64,000 nt of DNA from Immersiella caudata (lineage: Eukaryota > Ascomycota > Sordariomycetes > Sordariales > Lasiosphaeriaceae). Location: assembly GCA_030512335.1 (NCBI GenBank), contig JAULSU010000006.1:992001-1056000 (forward strand). Direction: 5' to 3'. Shown here piece by piece: positions 19,635-30,914 of the stretch. Position 1 is the stretch's first letter, and each line of letters starts with the position of its first letter. The notes beneath the pieces are model-generated. The model was given only the letters and a program-made list of their open reading frames with translations, was not told the DNA's origin and did not search any database. A program made the position numbers and the translations under genes.

Positions 19635-21928
19635 TTTTTTTTCTTGTTCAGTGGTTCAATGCGGCGCCACTATGCCTGTGATGGTGATCGACAACGAATG
19701 GACGGCAGCAGCAACAGGGCGGCCTTCTACACCCATATGTAGAGAACCTTGGGGAAGGAGCTATACGGTGCGGTTGCATGTATGCAGCACGAAAGCGTTG
19801 CCAAATCTGGAATCGAGGGCCGTGACATGCTAAGACTCAATATCCGGGGCTCCGCGTTTTCGTTAGCTCGCCCATCCTAAGCTGTGGATATTGAGACGGG
19901 GCCTTCGTATCATTGATGGCTATTGCTGGGTACTGTTGACGGGTACGCTGTCAAAGTTCCCCGCGCTGCGGGTTTTTGGCATCGCACAGGCAAGTGCAGC
20001 GAACGCAGTTGCCCTGCACAGTGACTCTTGGCGGCAAGTCCCATGTCCAATATCTGGGGCCCCTGGAGGGGGTTCTATAGAGGGGCCCGTTGTAGTGCCG
20101 CTGCAGGAGCTTCGCTACCAATCCGCGTCAGGAACTCTCTGCAGCAAAGAGCAGAACTCATCCGTGCCCTCGACCCATGCCTTTCTAGAAGCCTTGTGTT
20201 GATCCGTTCCAATCGTAGGGCGTCGATCGTCCTCTTCTGGGAAAATACATAGCATCAAAGCGTTTGCATGGCGCCACCACTGGACACCTCGATCGGGCCC
20301 ATTCCCTCATCGACCGCCAGAGAGACTCGATCTCCCGCGCGGCGCTAAGCTCTACCCTGGGTGGCGATATGCGAGCCGGGTGTCGACTTACGGGCCGTTT
20401 ATAAAAGTAACTCTGAACTGACAGCCACTTTACTACTCGTGCTGCCCACTATACTGCGAACAGCCAAGTGTTGCGCACTTCACCGCCGAGTCATTGCGTC
20501 GTTGGATACCATACCCATCTCTCTGGGTCGCCCGCGTCTCGCGAAATTGCCAGATTTGCAGAATCAACCGACGATACGCGTTTGCAGATTTAATGGGTAA
20601 AACTCATTCTGCAGGAGCGAGTCTCCTGTCGACGCGTCTTCACAGCCGGCTGCTTTTTTGGGAGCGAGTGCCCAGGCTCGGTGAAGCTTGCCCAGACAGA
20701 AGACGCAGAAGGGGTTGCGCCACACTTGTTATGCGCACCAATAGCGCTCGAGCATTTGTACCCTCAGATATGAAACCCGGAAACTGCGCCCAGAATGTCT
20801 TACTTGGATGCTGAATCATACAGACGTCGATGCTGGAGCGCGGGGTGGAAAACAAAGTCGACCTCCCACATCGCAGCCACCAATTCATTCTCGCATTTTG
20901 GAGTGCCTGAGCACCGGACGTGTGATATCTCCGCCCAGAAATTCACTACCGGAAGGGCTGGTTATCAAGGGGCACGGACACGCAGAACGGCAGGTTTTCA
21001 TCACAAACTGCATGCCCAGGAATACGCATTGGGAGCCAACCGCAAACAGGATAGACATTGATTTTGGCAGCGTTTTCGAGATATCTCCTAGCTCCAATAT
21101 TGGCAGGGTCACATTTGTGTTTCCTTCAAAGGATGGCATGGACTTGGGACGATGGATTCTCGGCAGGACCCACTGGCACCACGGTCGTTGCCCCCCCGCT
21201 CCCGTTGTTCCCGCTGGCTCTAACGCAATTGTCAAACGCTCAAGCCAGAGACGGTCTCGAACCTTATAGCTTTATTCTCAACCGCTCCACTCCTGCTCAT
21301 ACGTGGGCCACATGCGACGAAACTCGAGCTCGCAAGACGACGAGCTCGTCATGCAGCGCTGTCCATCCCAAGACCTCAGCCATCTCGGCCAGCGCTAGCG
21401 GCTGGACGTGGCTGTCGTGCTGGCTGGCTCCCGACTACCGGACGACCTTCCTGATAGGCTCTGCAAGGCTCGGCGGACGCGGCGCAAGAGGCCTGTGCCA
21501 GGGGCGGGCTCCCGAGGGATTGGGGTCGGTCCAATCATGGGGAAACTGGATTGCCACACAATCTCATGCGTGCCCGCGTCGTCTGTGTCCCTTGGCGGCC
21601 GCGCCCCCATGGGTATGCCAAACCTGGGGCAACAAGGACGGGGTGCATTGTTGCCAAAGATCATCGCAGCCATCTTGCAGAGGTCAGATGAAACCCCGTT
21701 GGATGGTGAGCATTGCTCCTGCCGTATATCATGAACAGCAAGGTCAGGTCTTGGTTCTCCACTTGGCTCTCTTGACTCTGCTTCTCCAGTCGCCCCGATC
21801 CCACGGTACGCCGGAGGACTTGACACTGCAAAAGCAACTAAGTAGCAACAGCAGCAGCAGCAGCAGCACATCAGCAGCAGCACTGGGATCTGGCATCCTC
21901 GCGCGCCTCGACATTGGCATCGTGAACC
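19635..21928. other. Long intergenic region, no supported gene
   Basis: 2.3 kb between divergent genes. The best open frame is 20808-21269 (+, ATG start, 153 codons) with plausible but unrecognised translation. A CAG/AGC trinucleotide run sits at about 21846-21882, in the probable 5' UTR of the receptor gene. Confidence 0.45.
21846..21882. repeat. CAG/AGC microsatellite
   Basis: About twelve imperfect CAG units some 45 bp upstream of the start codon at 21929. Confidence 0.8.
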
Positions 21929-23175
21929 ATGTCAGCCTCCAACAAGCCTCTGGTTTTCGACCCCGAGAGGGCGCACGAGAGCAATGTCCCCCGGATTTTG
22001 GGTCTGGGAATTACATTTCATGCGCTGGCCCTCGTCGCCTTTGGCCTGCGCATGTACACGCGCACCATCATCGTCAAATCCTTTGGCAAGGATGACCTGA
22101 TGATGTGCTTGTGTATGGTGAGTCCTTCCAAGAACTCTGGCAAGAAACGCCAAAATACTGACAAGATCAGGTCGGATTAACAGGCGGGGGGATGGTGACT
22201 GTGGCAGTAGCAACAGCACACGGTTTGGGGCGGCATGCCTACACCCTTTCCGACGAGGACGTCATTATCTACGGCATCACAGTCTTCATCCAGGCCTTGT
22301 TCACCACCATTACCAGCCTTTGCTTCCTCAAGCTCTCGGTCGCTTTCTCGCTCCTCCGCCTCGCCGGCCCCATGAACAAATGGTGGTCTCGCGTCATCTG
22401 GGGTCTCATGATCTTCATCGTCCTCTACATGATCGAAAGCTGGATTTCCATCCTGGCCTTCTGCGATCCCATCGCCGCCCACTGGGACAAGAAAGTGCTC
22501 AGGACAGCGAAGTGCTGGGACCCGGCAGTCTTCCGCATCTTTCCCCTATTCAACACCGGCTGCAACATCTTCACCGACGTCTGCTTCGCAACGCTGCCCA
22601 TTCCCATCATCTGGCGCCTGCAGATGAAGCGCCGCACCCGTCTGTATCTTATCGGTGTATTCAGCCTGGGCTATATTGCCGTCTTCATCGGCGTCGCCAA
22701 GGCCGTCTCTCAAGTTCGATTCAGGGGCGACCCCGACGCCGTGTTCCACAACTGGACCCAGACCTTGGGCTTGTGGGTCTCCCTATCTTCCTCACACCAC
22801 AGCTTGTAACACTGACTCGTTTTCTCCAGTCTCCAACAGAACGTCGGCGTCGTCGCCGCCTGCGCCCCCGCCCTCCGTCCCCTCGTCGGCCGCTGGCTCA
22901 AGCTCTCCGACTCTACCAAAGAATACGGCAGCTATGGAAGCCACAGCAACAAGCGCACTCGAGGCACGAACAAGGCCGACGGTGGAGAGGGAGGATTCGA
23001 GATGGACTCTTCTGCCAATCGCACGCCCAGGTTTAGCACCTCTAGGTACAATGCTACGGTTAAGGGCGGGACCAGCCCATCGTCAAGCGAGGAGAGGATC
23101 ATGGGCAGCGGGTGGAAGGCTCAAGATATGAGCGGGGGCGTAATGAAGACCACGGAAGTTTACATCTCGAAATGA
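21929..23175 (+). CDS. Pth11-like rhodopsin-fold integral membrane protein, 3 exons
   Basis: Exons 21929-22117, 22171-22772 and 22830-23175 give 378 residues; introns are 53 and 57 bp. Exon 1 carries TM1 (ILGLGITFHALALVAFGLRM). Exon 2 supplies further hydrophobic segments, including a VFIQALFTTITSLCFLKLSV helix, a CDPIAAHWD loop with a following Cys (AKCWD) and FNTGCNIFTDVCFATLPIPI. This is the layout of the fungal rhodopsin-domain family (Pth11-like receptors and relatives). The tail is Ser/Gly-rich and cytoplasmic. The acceptor of intron 2 gives FLQQNVGVVAAC, which fits the last helix. The likely role is sensing surface or chemical cues through the plasma membrane; the ligand is unknown. 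Confidence 0.88.
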
Positions 23176-24389
23176 CGTGGTAGGATGCCTGGAGCATGCT
23201 ATGGTTGGTTGGGATGTTGGTTCAAGCTGGGTGTTGGGTGTTGGTGTTTGGGTATCTTCATGACGGGTTGGAAAATGTGTTTTGTTCTTAGATAGCGCGT
23301 CACATGCGTCAAAGTAATTCTAGGATAGCTGTTCGCCTTAATGAGTTACATACATGCCGGCTGCATTGTTGTCCAGTCTGATTGTGGGCGAGTTGGCTTC
23401 TAATTGATGAGTTGAGCAGTGTATACAAATGTCCACCTATTCTACCCCTAGAAGGGATGCTCGCGCCTAGGTGCTTTCTAACTCACCAACTTGCACCTCA
23501 TCGCCGTGAGAATGATGGGGTTTAGGCTCCAGCCGTCCCACCTTTCGACCTTGTTTTCTGTGCCTCATTGCAGCCCGTCGTTCAGTCAACAACGCCCACG
23601 CAGTGCATCGCTGTTCCCCGATTACGCGTCCCCTTTCTTACTTCCTTTCCGAGTCGCAAGAAAGCAGATCCGTTACCACAATCGAAAAGACTTGGTCAAC
23701 TAGGAACCTATCTTGCTTCTAACTGTGATATCCGCCTTGGAAATTCGTCTTGGACGTTTGACTTGGGTTTTCGATCTCGCTCGGCTATCTCTCGTTTCCA
23801 GCCACCTCCGAAGCCTTGCAGTAGTGTACGAACGGGGCCACCGATTGGTGATTGGTGCGCAAAGCGTCGTCGGGAGGGTTCTTTGTTTCTTTTTTAGAGG
23901 CGATAAAGAGGCTTTGGTAGGGTTGTGGAACCGCGGCTAAAATGGAGATCGGACGGTCCCGAAGGTGTGGATACGTAGTGGGGTGATTTTGGTGACGTGC
24001 TTCTTTGAGGTCTCACATTGTGGAGATGGAGGTTCCACAGAGGGTGGGGTTGTTCAGGGGGATGATTACATGGCCGTGGCGATTCGGGGGCTGCTTTTGT
24101 GGTGATGTGTGTAACTGAAGGGATTGAATCATGTGCAAATCATCAAATAGATCTACTTCCATATTTTCTTCTCGTGAGCTTGAAACTGCTGCCTTTTTTG
24201 GTGGTTGGGACCGGTAATGGGGGCCGTTTTGGCCTCAGGTGTCAACATTGGCATCACGTGGGCTTTCAGGCAGCAGCGGCTCCCAACTTCAGGAACGGCG
24301 GCAGATACAACACTTGATCCGTTGTGGGTCAATTTTTGCCAGAGAGCTAACAGCTCCGTCGGTTGTTTCTTACGAGAATTTGGTGCAAA
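23176..24389. other. Intergenic, nothing recognised
   Basis: 3' flank of the receptor and promoter region of the HET gene; only short out-of-context ORFs. Confidence 0.45.
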
Positions 24390-26484
24390 ATGACAGACAA
24401 CGCAACATGGAAAGGCTGCACGACGTGCCGAGACATGGACAGGAACTGCCCTGCACCACTCCATCCCCGACGACCCAAAGGCTCCAACTTTCGCTATCTC
24501 ACGCAAAGCTCAGAGGATGTTGAAGATGAACAGAAACTCCTGCAGCTCTATCGGTCTCTCGAGGAGCTCCAATCTTCGGCGAAAGAGGGCTGCAGGACAT
24601 GCGCGGCGGCGGCGGAAGCTTTGCTTTTCTTCAAGCCCGACTGGAAGCCCTCGAATGGAGTTGACGTCGTTCTGTCTCCCAGGGGAAACCCTCAGATTTG
24701 GCTGCCGGGGAGGGATGTTGCGATTCAGTTCTATACGCCTTGCGGTATGAAATGGTATCCTTCGACCGTCGTGTTCAGAGATGATTCACTTTCTTACTCG
24801 CTTGTTAGGTTTCGAGCCGGCATGGCCCGGCCTTCGTTTTCTCCCCGAGATAAGCCCATCACCCTGCTCATCTGAAGCAATTGCGTTTGCCAAGGAATGC
24901 CTCAATGGCTGTCTTCGAGAGCACGACGGTTGCAACGCAACGGGCCAGATGTTGCCAACACGGCTGATCAGCGTTGGTGCTACCGGCGAGAGCCGCGTTC
25001 GCCTGATCGAATCCAAGACAGCCTCAAATACACAATACGTTGCTCTGTCGTACTGCTGGGGTCAAGGAAACACATTCAGAACAGTTGGGGAAAACCTTCG
25101 GTCCAATATGTCCGGCATTCCCGTTGCCGCTCTCCCAGCCACGCTACAAGACGCGGTACAAATCACTCGACAACTCGAAATACCGTACCTCTGGATCGAC
25201 TCCATCTGCATAGTGCAAGATGACGAGCTTGACTGGCGAACGGAATCCGCGAAAATGGGACTCGTCTACCAGAATTCGCTGCTCACCGTTGCCGCGGCAT
25301 CATCACCATCGGCTGACCACGGCTTTCTCAAAGATCGGACCAAGCCCAAGGAGTTTTCTGTGGAGTGGACATGCGATGATGGCTCTAAAACAGTTCTGAA
25401 AGCCCGTGTTGATCCCACGTATCACAAATCTATTTGGGAGCTCCTAGAACTCCCATGGAACCACCGCGGATGGACACTTCAGGAGCAGGTTCTGTGCACC
25501 AGGCTGCTAGCATTCGCGGATGCTGAGGTACAATGGCGTTGCCCGTCTGCGTACCGTTGCGAGTGCCGCGGTATTGATGGCTGGAGCGACCACTGGTCCA
25601 GAATGTTGCTGAAGGAGTTTCAGTCGACCTCTTCTGCTTATGTCTACTGGCATCGGCTGATAAAGGAGTCGTATTCGCCGCGGCTTTTCACTCAATACCG
25701 TGATAAGCTCCCGGCAATCTCCGGTGTTGCATCTATCATTCAGCAACAGACGTCTTCGACATACCTGGGCGGACTGTGGGTTGAGAACATCCCGCTAGAA
25801 TTGTGCTGGTCACGCCACAAAACAGGCAAGCGAATCGACTTTGAGCCTCCGCTCTCAGAACCTGAATACCGAGCGCCGAGTTTCTCCTGGGCATCTATTG
25901 ACGGTCCAGTATCATACTGGGATCCCTGTGGCTGCGAGGGGGACGCCTGGGTTCCACAGGCCCAGTGCCTCGAAGCTACGTCAGAAGTCATTGCTGATAA
26001 TCCGTTTGGACAAGTCAGTGATGCCCGCCTCACACTGCGTGGCCTCGTTGGGAACTGCGTACTGCGTGTCCCGGATCATTTGCCTGCAGGTGCCCAACGC
26101 TGGCTCATCAACGGCGACAAGGAACATGTTTGTTTTGTTGACGACAATCTGTGCATCTTCAGCTATGAAGACGACAGTGGAAACGCCAAAGTCTCCCCGG
26201 CCAGGTGGACGTCCATCAGAACAACCACAGTCAAACCCGTAGAGAGGTCTCCTCGGGAGGTCTCAGCACAACTGATCTTGCTTGGATCTAGCGTGGAGAG
26301 CTGCAACAACTACCGCTGCAACTACTTTATGATTCTTGGAAGATCGTTGCGCGACCCGAATGGTGCTTTTGAGCGGATCGGACTTTACGCGGAGGATGTA
26401 CTGATGGATATGGATGAGGAGCCTGCGGTATTGCCGCTCATCGGCCAGGGCGACTTTGATCTGATGACGATTGTGGTTCGATGA
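24390..26484 (+). CDS. HET-domain (heterokaryon incompatibility) protein, 2 exons
   Basis: Exons 24390-24744 and 24809-26484 (64 bp intron, GTATGA...TTAG) encode 676 residues. Start is the first ATG in the frame (MTDNATWKGC). The HET domain spans about residues 195-350. Its three classic blocks are visible: YVALSYCWG, TLQDAVQITRQLEIPYLWIDSIC as one run, and SAKMGLVYQNSLLTVAA. A Cys-rich N-terminus (CTTCRDM, CRTCAA) precedes it, and the C-terminus is an unclassified region common to such proteins. HET proteins trigger cell death after fusion of unlike hyphae when a partner allele is sensed. No P-loop or NACHT is fused here, and no obvious partner gene is adjacent. Which incompatibility locus, if any, cannot be told. 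Confidence 0.93.
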
Positions 26485-27125
26485 CACCGGAAAAATGGCC
26501 TCCGATTTGCCTTGATCTTCCGCAGATGCTCGCGATTTTTTCAGGCTATGCGTAGCATTGCGCTCCGGAATAGCCCCTTTACTCTCATGACTCAGCTTCG
26601 ACTTGCAACTCCTTCTCCTTTGAGCCAGGAAAACCTGCCAGGAAAGAAGCCAAGTTTTGGACTACGACATATTTCGGGAGTCTCCGTTACCCTGCCTGGG
26701 CTGCATCATGCAAAAGAAGCCACACCGCTACCCTCTAGAGGTGGAAATGGGTGGGAGGCAGGGGAGGGAAAGTCGCATTGTTAAGACAGTGGAGATGACG
26801 TTTGTGGAGAACAGGGGTGAGCGGAACCAGGGGGTTAGAAGACGGGATGGGGATGCTTGCATGATTTGAGCTTTAAAAAGATGGTAGCGATTCGTGCGGA
26901 TGGCGTTGCTAGATGCCGGGGCTAGACAAGATAGAATGCGGCACCATAGACAAACACAGGGGGCTCTTTCAACATCAATTTCACTTGGCAAAGCATCGCA
27001 AAACACCCCTTTGATGATTCAAAATACTTTGTCTCCCGTGTTTCTTGGCTGGAGGAAGAGTTTGAAAGCTCGGCCGCCTCTTCCTTGCCCTTTTCTGCAC
27101 CCGAATAGAGGTAGGTAGGTATTCA
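26485..27125. other. Intergenic, nothing recognised
   Basis: No supported gene or repeat. Confidence 0.4.
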
Positions 27126-27308
27126 TCACTTTCCACCCCTCCAGTCACGTTCAAACTCTGCTATAGCCTCTAAAGCCAGCATTGAGTGGCCCCTTGGTTT
27201 GACTTCCTCGGCCCCTGAAACCCAAAGCTTCTGGACTTTGAAGGAAGTTGCCGCGCCAAGAAATTCGTCGAGGACTTCTTGCTTGAAAGCTGTCTTGTCT
27301 GCTGCCAT
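27126..27308 (-). CDS. Small hypothetical protein, 60 aa
   Basis: ATG (27308) to TGA with protein-like composition: charged, helical, no low complexity (MAADKTAFKQEVLDEFLGAA). The upstream sequence is pyrimidine-rich like a fungal leader. No relative recognised. It could be a genuine microprotein or a leftover exon. Confidence 0.4.
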   Translation of the reverse strand: MAADKTAFKQEVLDEFLGAATSFKVQKLWVSGAEEVKPRGHSMLALEAIAEFERDWRGGK

Positions 27309-28335
27309 GCCAGGAAACGGAACGTTGATGGAGGATAGAGTGATGTTTCTAGACGAAAGGCCGGTGTCAGTGGCGTGAGCCCACAGGTTGAGAGAAGAGA
27401 CTACCTACCTAGTCGTTGGTTGAGTGCCGGAATTAGCTTGAGAGGAAGTGAGGTCAGAGCGAGACATGGCGCTGTTGATAACAATTCGCTTTGTCACAAT
27501 CCGCCTTGTCAAAATCACCGGTTTGGGATCAATTTTGGTCGGAAGATGGCAAGTGCTTTGGGGGCATGGAAGAGCAGAATTGCTGCTGGTTGAAGCCCAT
27601 GGCGACGTTTTATGATGGTTGAGATCGATATCGGTTGAGTCCTGCGTGTAAAAGTCCACCGTCAGGGTCCTGGGGCCCCCTAGAAGATCGAATGCATTTT
27701 GGTGACTTGAACAGCTTTCGATGAGGACCCAAGAGCCGGGGACGTAGCCAAATTTGCCCGCTCATGGTGGTTGCTGGACTGTAAGTCCTCCAATGATATG
27801 ACGGAAGGGTCGAAAAATCACGTCCGCGAACTATCCTCCGAATTGCATTTCTTTTCTTTGATGTAATTGGACGCCGGGTGAGGACCCAGTCGGCTTCGTG
27901 GAAACTTGAGCCCCGTTCAGAGTACCCAAGTACCTTACGTGAGGACTCAAGTCAGGCTGCCGGGTCCAAGCACCTGGTTGGGCAGCAGCTGGGCGGGCTG
28001 AGGCTTCCAATTGGCTTTCGGAGGAATGTGACCTGACTGCTGCGGTGCGCCTTGGGGTGCCAAGAGACGTGGGTCCTCACCTCTCACACACCTCCAGCCC
28101 GCAGCTGATCTTTTGTGGAGCATTGGGGTTTGCCTTAAATCCCCCGCAGCTCTCGCGCTTCTGCTTCGCTTCCTTTTTCCCTCCTTTGTCTGGCCCTTTC
28201 GTTTTGTTGGCCGTCGGGCAGTCATCAGCTCTACCACACACGTCGCTGGGTCTTCCCAGTCGCCTGCCCCGGAAGCGGGGCGCTTTCTCTCTTTCTCGCG
28301 CCGGGCCGCCGCAATTCCCCTGCGGCGGCTGCTAA
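27309..28335. other. Intergenic, nothing firm
   Basis: May include the unfound first exon of the zinc-finger gene at 28336; open frames here (28045-28335, 28113-28400) lack protein-like composition. Confidence 0.35.
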
Positions 28336-28914
28336 CGCGTGGACTTCCGGCACGGCTGGTGGAATTTCGGTATTGCCGTGGAACTGAACATCGATTTTAG
28401 CACAACACCACCTGCCACTCCACCTCCTACGTCATTCCAGACACTTCCTCCTAATTGCGGAGCTGCTTCCTTCGACCAAGCCTCGCCGTTTAATTCAGTG
28501 GGAATTACTGAAATTGACCCTCTTCTTCTTTCCCTCCATCAACCCTTCGCCGAGGCCGGCTCTCCTTTCTCCGTCTCTTTGCCTCCATTCACATCATCCA
28601 CGCTCGACTCCCCTGAACGGTCCTCCTCATCTGTCCACGCAAGCCCTCAAGGGGCCTCCCCCACCCCAGCGCCGCACCGACCAACCCGGATAGCCAAACG
28701 AAAACGCAATCACGCCTGTCCTCACATAGGCTGTGTCTATTCCTGCGCGCTGCCCAAGGACCTTCGAAAGCACATACTCATACATTCCCCGCCGACAATC
28801 GAGTGTCCCAACAAACACAACGGTTGTGGCCAAGTATTTCGACGCCAAGACCACTGCGAACGCCACGTCGTCAACGCCTGCCAACACCGCCAACAACCAT
28901 CATCCGACTCATGA
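28336..28914 (+). CDS. C2H2 zinc-finger protein, 5' end unresolved
   Basis: The frame is open from after a TAA at 28333-28335 to the stop at 28912-28914 but contains no ATG, so an upstream exon must supply the start. The only tentative acceptor is TTTTAG at 28395-28400. The N-terminal half is Pro/Ser/Thr-rich like an activation region. A basic patch (RIAKRKRNH) precedes two finger-like units: C-x4-C-x12-H-x3-H (CPHIGC...HILIH) and a second, wider-spaced unit ending H-x4-C instead of H-x3-H. It is a likely nuclear DNA-binding regulator, or a relic of one if no first exon exists. Confidence 0.5.
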   Translation, partial: RVDFRHGWWNFGIAVELNIDFSTTPPATPPPTSFQTLPPNCGAASFDQASPFNSVGITEIDPLLLSLHQPFAEAGSPFSVSLPPFTSSTLDSPERSSSSVHASPQGASPTPAPHRPTRIAKRKRNHACPHIGCVYSCALPKDLRKHILIHSPPTIECPNKHNGCGQVFRRQDHCERHVVNACQHRQQPSSDS

Positions 28915-29481
28915 ATCTGTCGCTCATGTCATTCGACTTGCGCACACCCATCTTTGGTTCTCTCTAATGGATCTCCCCAACCCGGCCTCACCGGCCTGGT
29001 CCGCCCTTCCACACTTGATGCTGTGGTTCTTCTGCCTTTTCCTGCGACACTGCCATCTTGTCTTCGTTTTCAATTACGCCAAGCACATGCATTGCCGCAT
29101 CAACGAGCGATATGTCTGCGCACTGATACCTCTCCTCGGAGACCCTTCATTGAATTGGACACACGTCAAAGCACCGCTCAGGAATACGCCCCTGAACCTC
29201 AACACCACCAAAGTCTTCGAACGCGCACCAGGCCTGCGGCAGCCTCCCTAGCACACGCTCAGCAGGGTTGCCTCTCGACTGTTTAAGACCCAGGCATTCC
29301 ACGATACCCTGGTGGCTCCTCTCGACATTGGCTGGTCGTAACGGTCATTCTAGGTACCGGGGGCTGAGGTTTGAGAAGAGGATCTAGGGCTTCTGGGTGT
29401 CAGGGCAGCAGCGAGCATGGTGGCCACTCTAATTATTCAATGATTGGGACACTGCTATGCAACTAAACTTGTGGTAGACAT
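28915..29481. other. Intergenic, nothing recognised
   Basis: Only ORFs with no family signal. Confidence 0.35.
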
Positions 29482-29881
29482 TTATGTATTTTTCTCGTTT
29501 TTGTTATCTCGAGGGCATAGTGCGCTGTTGTGGCGTATTATTGCCTGACCTGGTGGACCTTTACCGCTGGCTTTGTTTGCCCATAGGGGAGTTATCGTCA
29601 ACATGCAGTTCTCGGCATGAAAGCTCGCGAGATAACCCATGGGATGGTAGTCTTTCTGAGGATCGGAATCTATCATCTTCCTCATCACATTTTCCAATTC
29701 CATGACTGATGTGAAACAAAATATTCATTCCAACTGCAAGGTGGCTATGAACCATCCAAAGCGAGCTTTTCTCCGAACCAAGCGGAGCCCTGCCTCAACT
29801 TGATAGGCCACGCAAGAGTCGGAGCCTTCTATCATGGGAGCTCCCCTGCCTGAAGCGACATTCACAAGCCCCACCGCTCCG
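29482..29881 (-). pseudogene. Possible broken gene remnant, unknown
   Basis: One minus frame is protein-like over two segments separated by a single TGA at 29727-29725: about 50 codons before it (includes VNVASGRGAPMIEG) and 73 codons after it (MELENVMRKMIDSDPQKDYH). Either a small intron or decay explains the stop. No family recognised. Confidence 0.25.
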
Positions 29882-30326
29882 GGTATTCATGATCAGTAAC
29901 ACAAGTGTCACAGGCTTTCGTGATCAGTAACCGACCGCGCCGAATCCCGGTCCAGCTCTTGGCGGTTCGACCAAGGATGTGCCCATCAGTAACAAATCCG
30001 ATCACCTTCCGACTTTACACTCGCGTCGAGGAGCTGCAAACCTCACCGAGGTGCCAAGACTCTGGGATATCCTCGGCGCAGGGCAACCGAAGACGAATTC
30101 TTCCAACTGCAATGAGATTGTAACCTTGTAAGGGGGTACGAACACTGCAGTCCGCTCAATATGGAGTGTCATATCGACCACAGTACCGATGGAAGAGAGG
30201 TTGGGTAAACACGAGAAGCCTGATGATCCTTGGTCCTGAGGCATAAAGGGGTGGGCTGACGCTCTTCATCTCAGCTGTTTCTCATCATCTCTTTCAACAA
30301 CAAACCCTTCAATATCACTTGTCAAG
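29882..30326. other. Intergenic with three short gatcagtaac-type repeats
   Basis: The motif (g)atcagtaac occurs near 29891, 29922 and 29985. A GCATAAAGG box at 30241 could serve the secreted-protein gene at 30327. A doubtful 80-codon minus ORF (30244-30002) is present. Confidence 0.35.
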
Positions 30327-30770
30327 ATGAAACTCAATGCCCACATTCTCGCCTTCTTGGCACCGGGCACATCACCTTCGCACTTCCAGAAGTGGTCGAC
30401 ATAGCTCAGGTTGGTCCATCATTCCAATATGCGATTCTCTGGGATCCAACTGACGTTAATGTTTGGTATAGGACCCTGAAGCTCTCACCCTCCGTGCGCA
30501 AAACCCATGCCAACGCTACGAAGTCGGTGTCAGCACCAGGCAGCTGTGCAGTACCGGCCCCGGCACGGGAAACGGCGGCGTCTTCGCATACATCATGGCG
30601 TCTGACTGCACAAACAACTTTGCCGGCAGAATGAATTCGAGGCTCTGCGGCGGGTATGATGGCGGCTGGAGCGTGTAGTGCTCGAACAATAACCTACGCA
30701 GGTTTCGTCGACCACTCAGCGCTGGGGCAACTACTACACGCCGAGTTACGGCTCTTGCGGCACCAGCTAG
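30327..30770 (+). pseudogene. Small cysteine-rich secreted protein gene, broken
   Basis: The start ATGAAACTCAATGCC opens a hydrophobic leader. The frame then needs a shift near 30360-30365 to join the exon part that ends at 30409. A 62 bp intron (30410-30471) follows. The next exon has a clear Cys-bearing, Gly-rich translation (for example NPCQRYEVGVSTRQLC). It is cut by TAG at 30676-30678. Further in-character sequence ending YTPSYGSCGTS and TAG at 30768-30770 lies in another frame. At least one frameshift plus a premature stop therefore interrupt it. The pattern is that of a small secreted, effector-like protein; no specific family was recognised. Confidence 0.6.
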
Positions 30771-30914
30771 GGCATTGCTGGGGAGAGAGTTTATGTGAAA
30801 TGGTGCTTAGGCCACTTTAAAGGAATAGACCCATCATGACCAGAGCCCTACCCAGTATCCAAACCATGCCTCTTCAACCCAATAGCACACATAGGAGAAC
30901 CTTCATCACCGTCA

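Noticed and set aside
20808..21269. 153-codon + ORF with ATG
   Set aside because: No motif and overlapping equally long ORFs on both strands; kept only as a remark in the intergenic entry.
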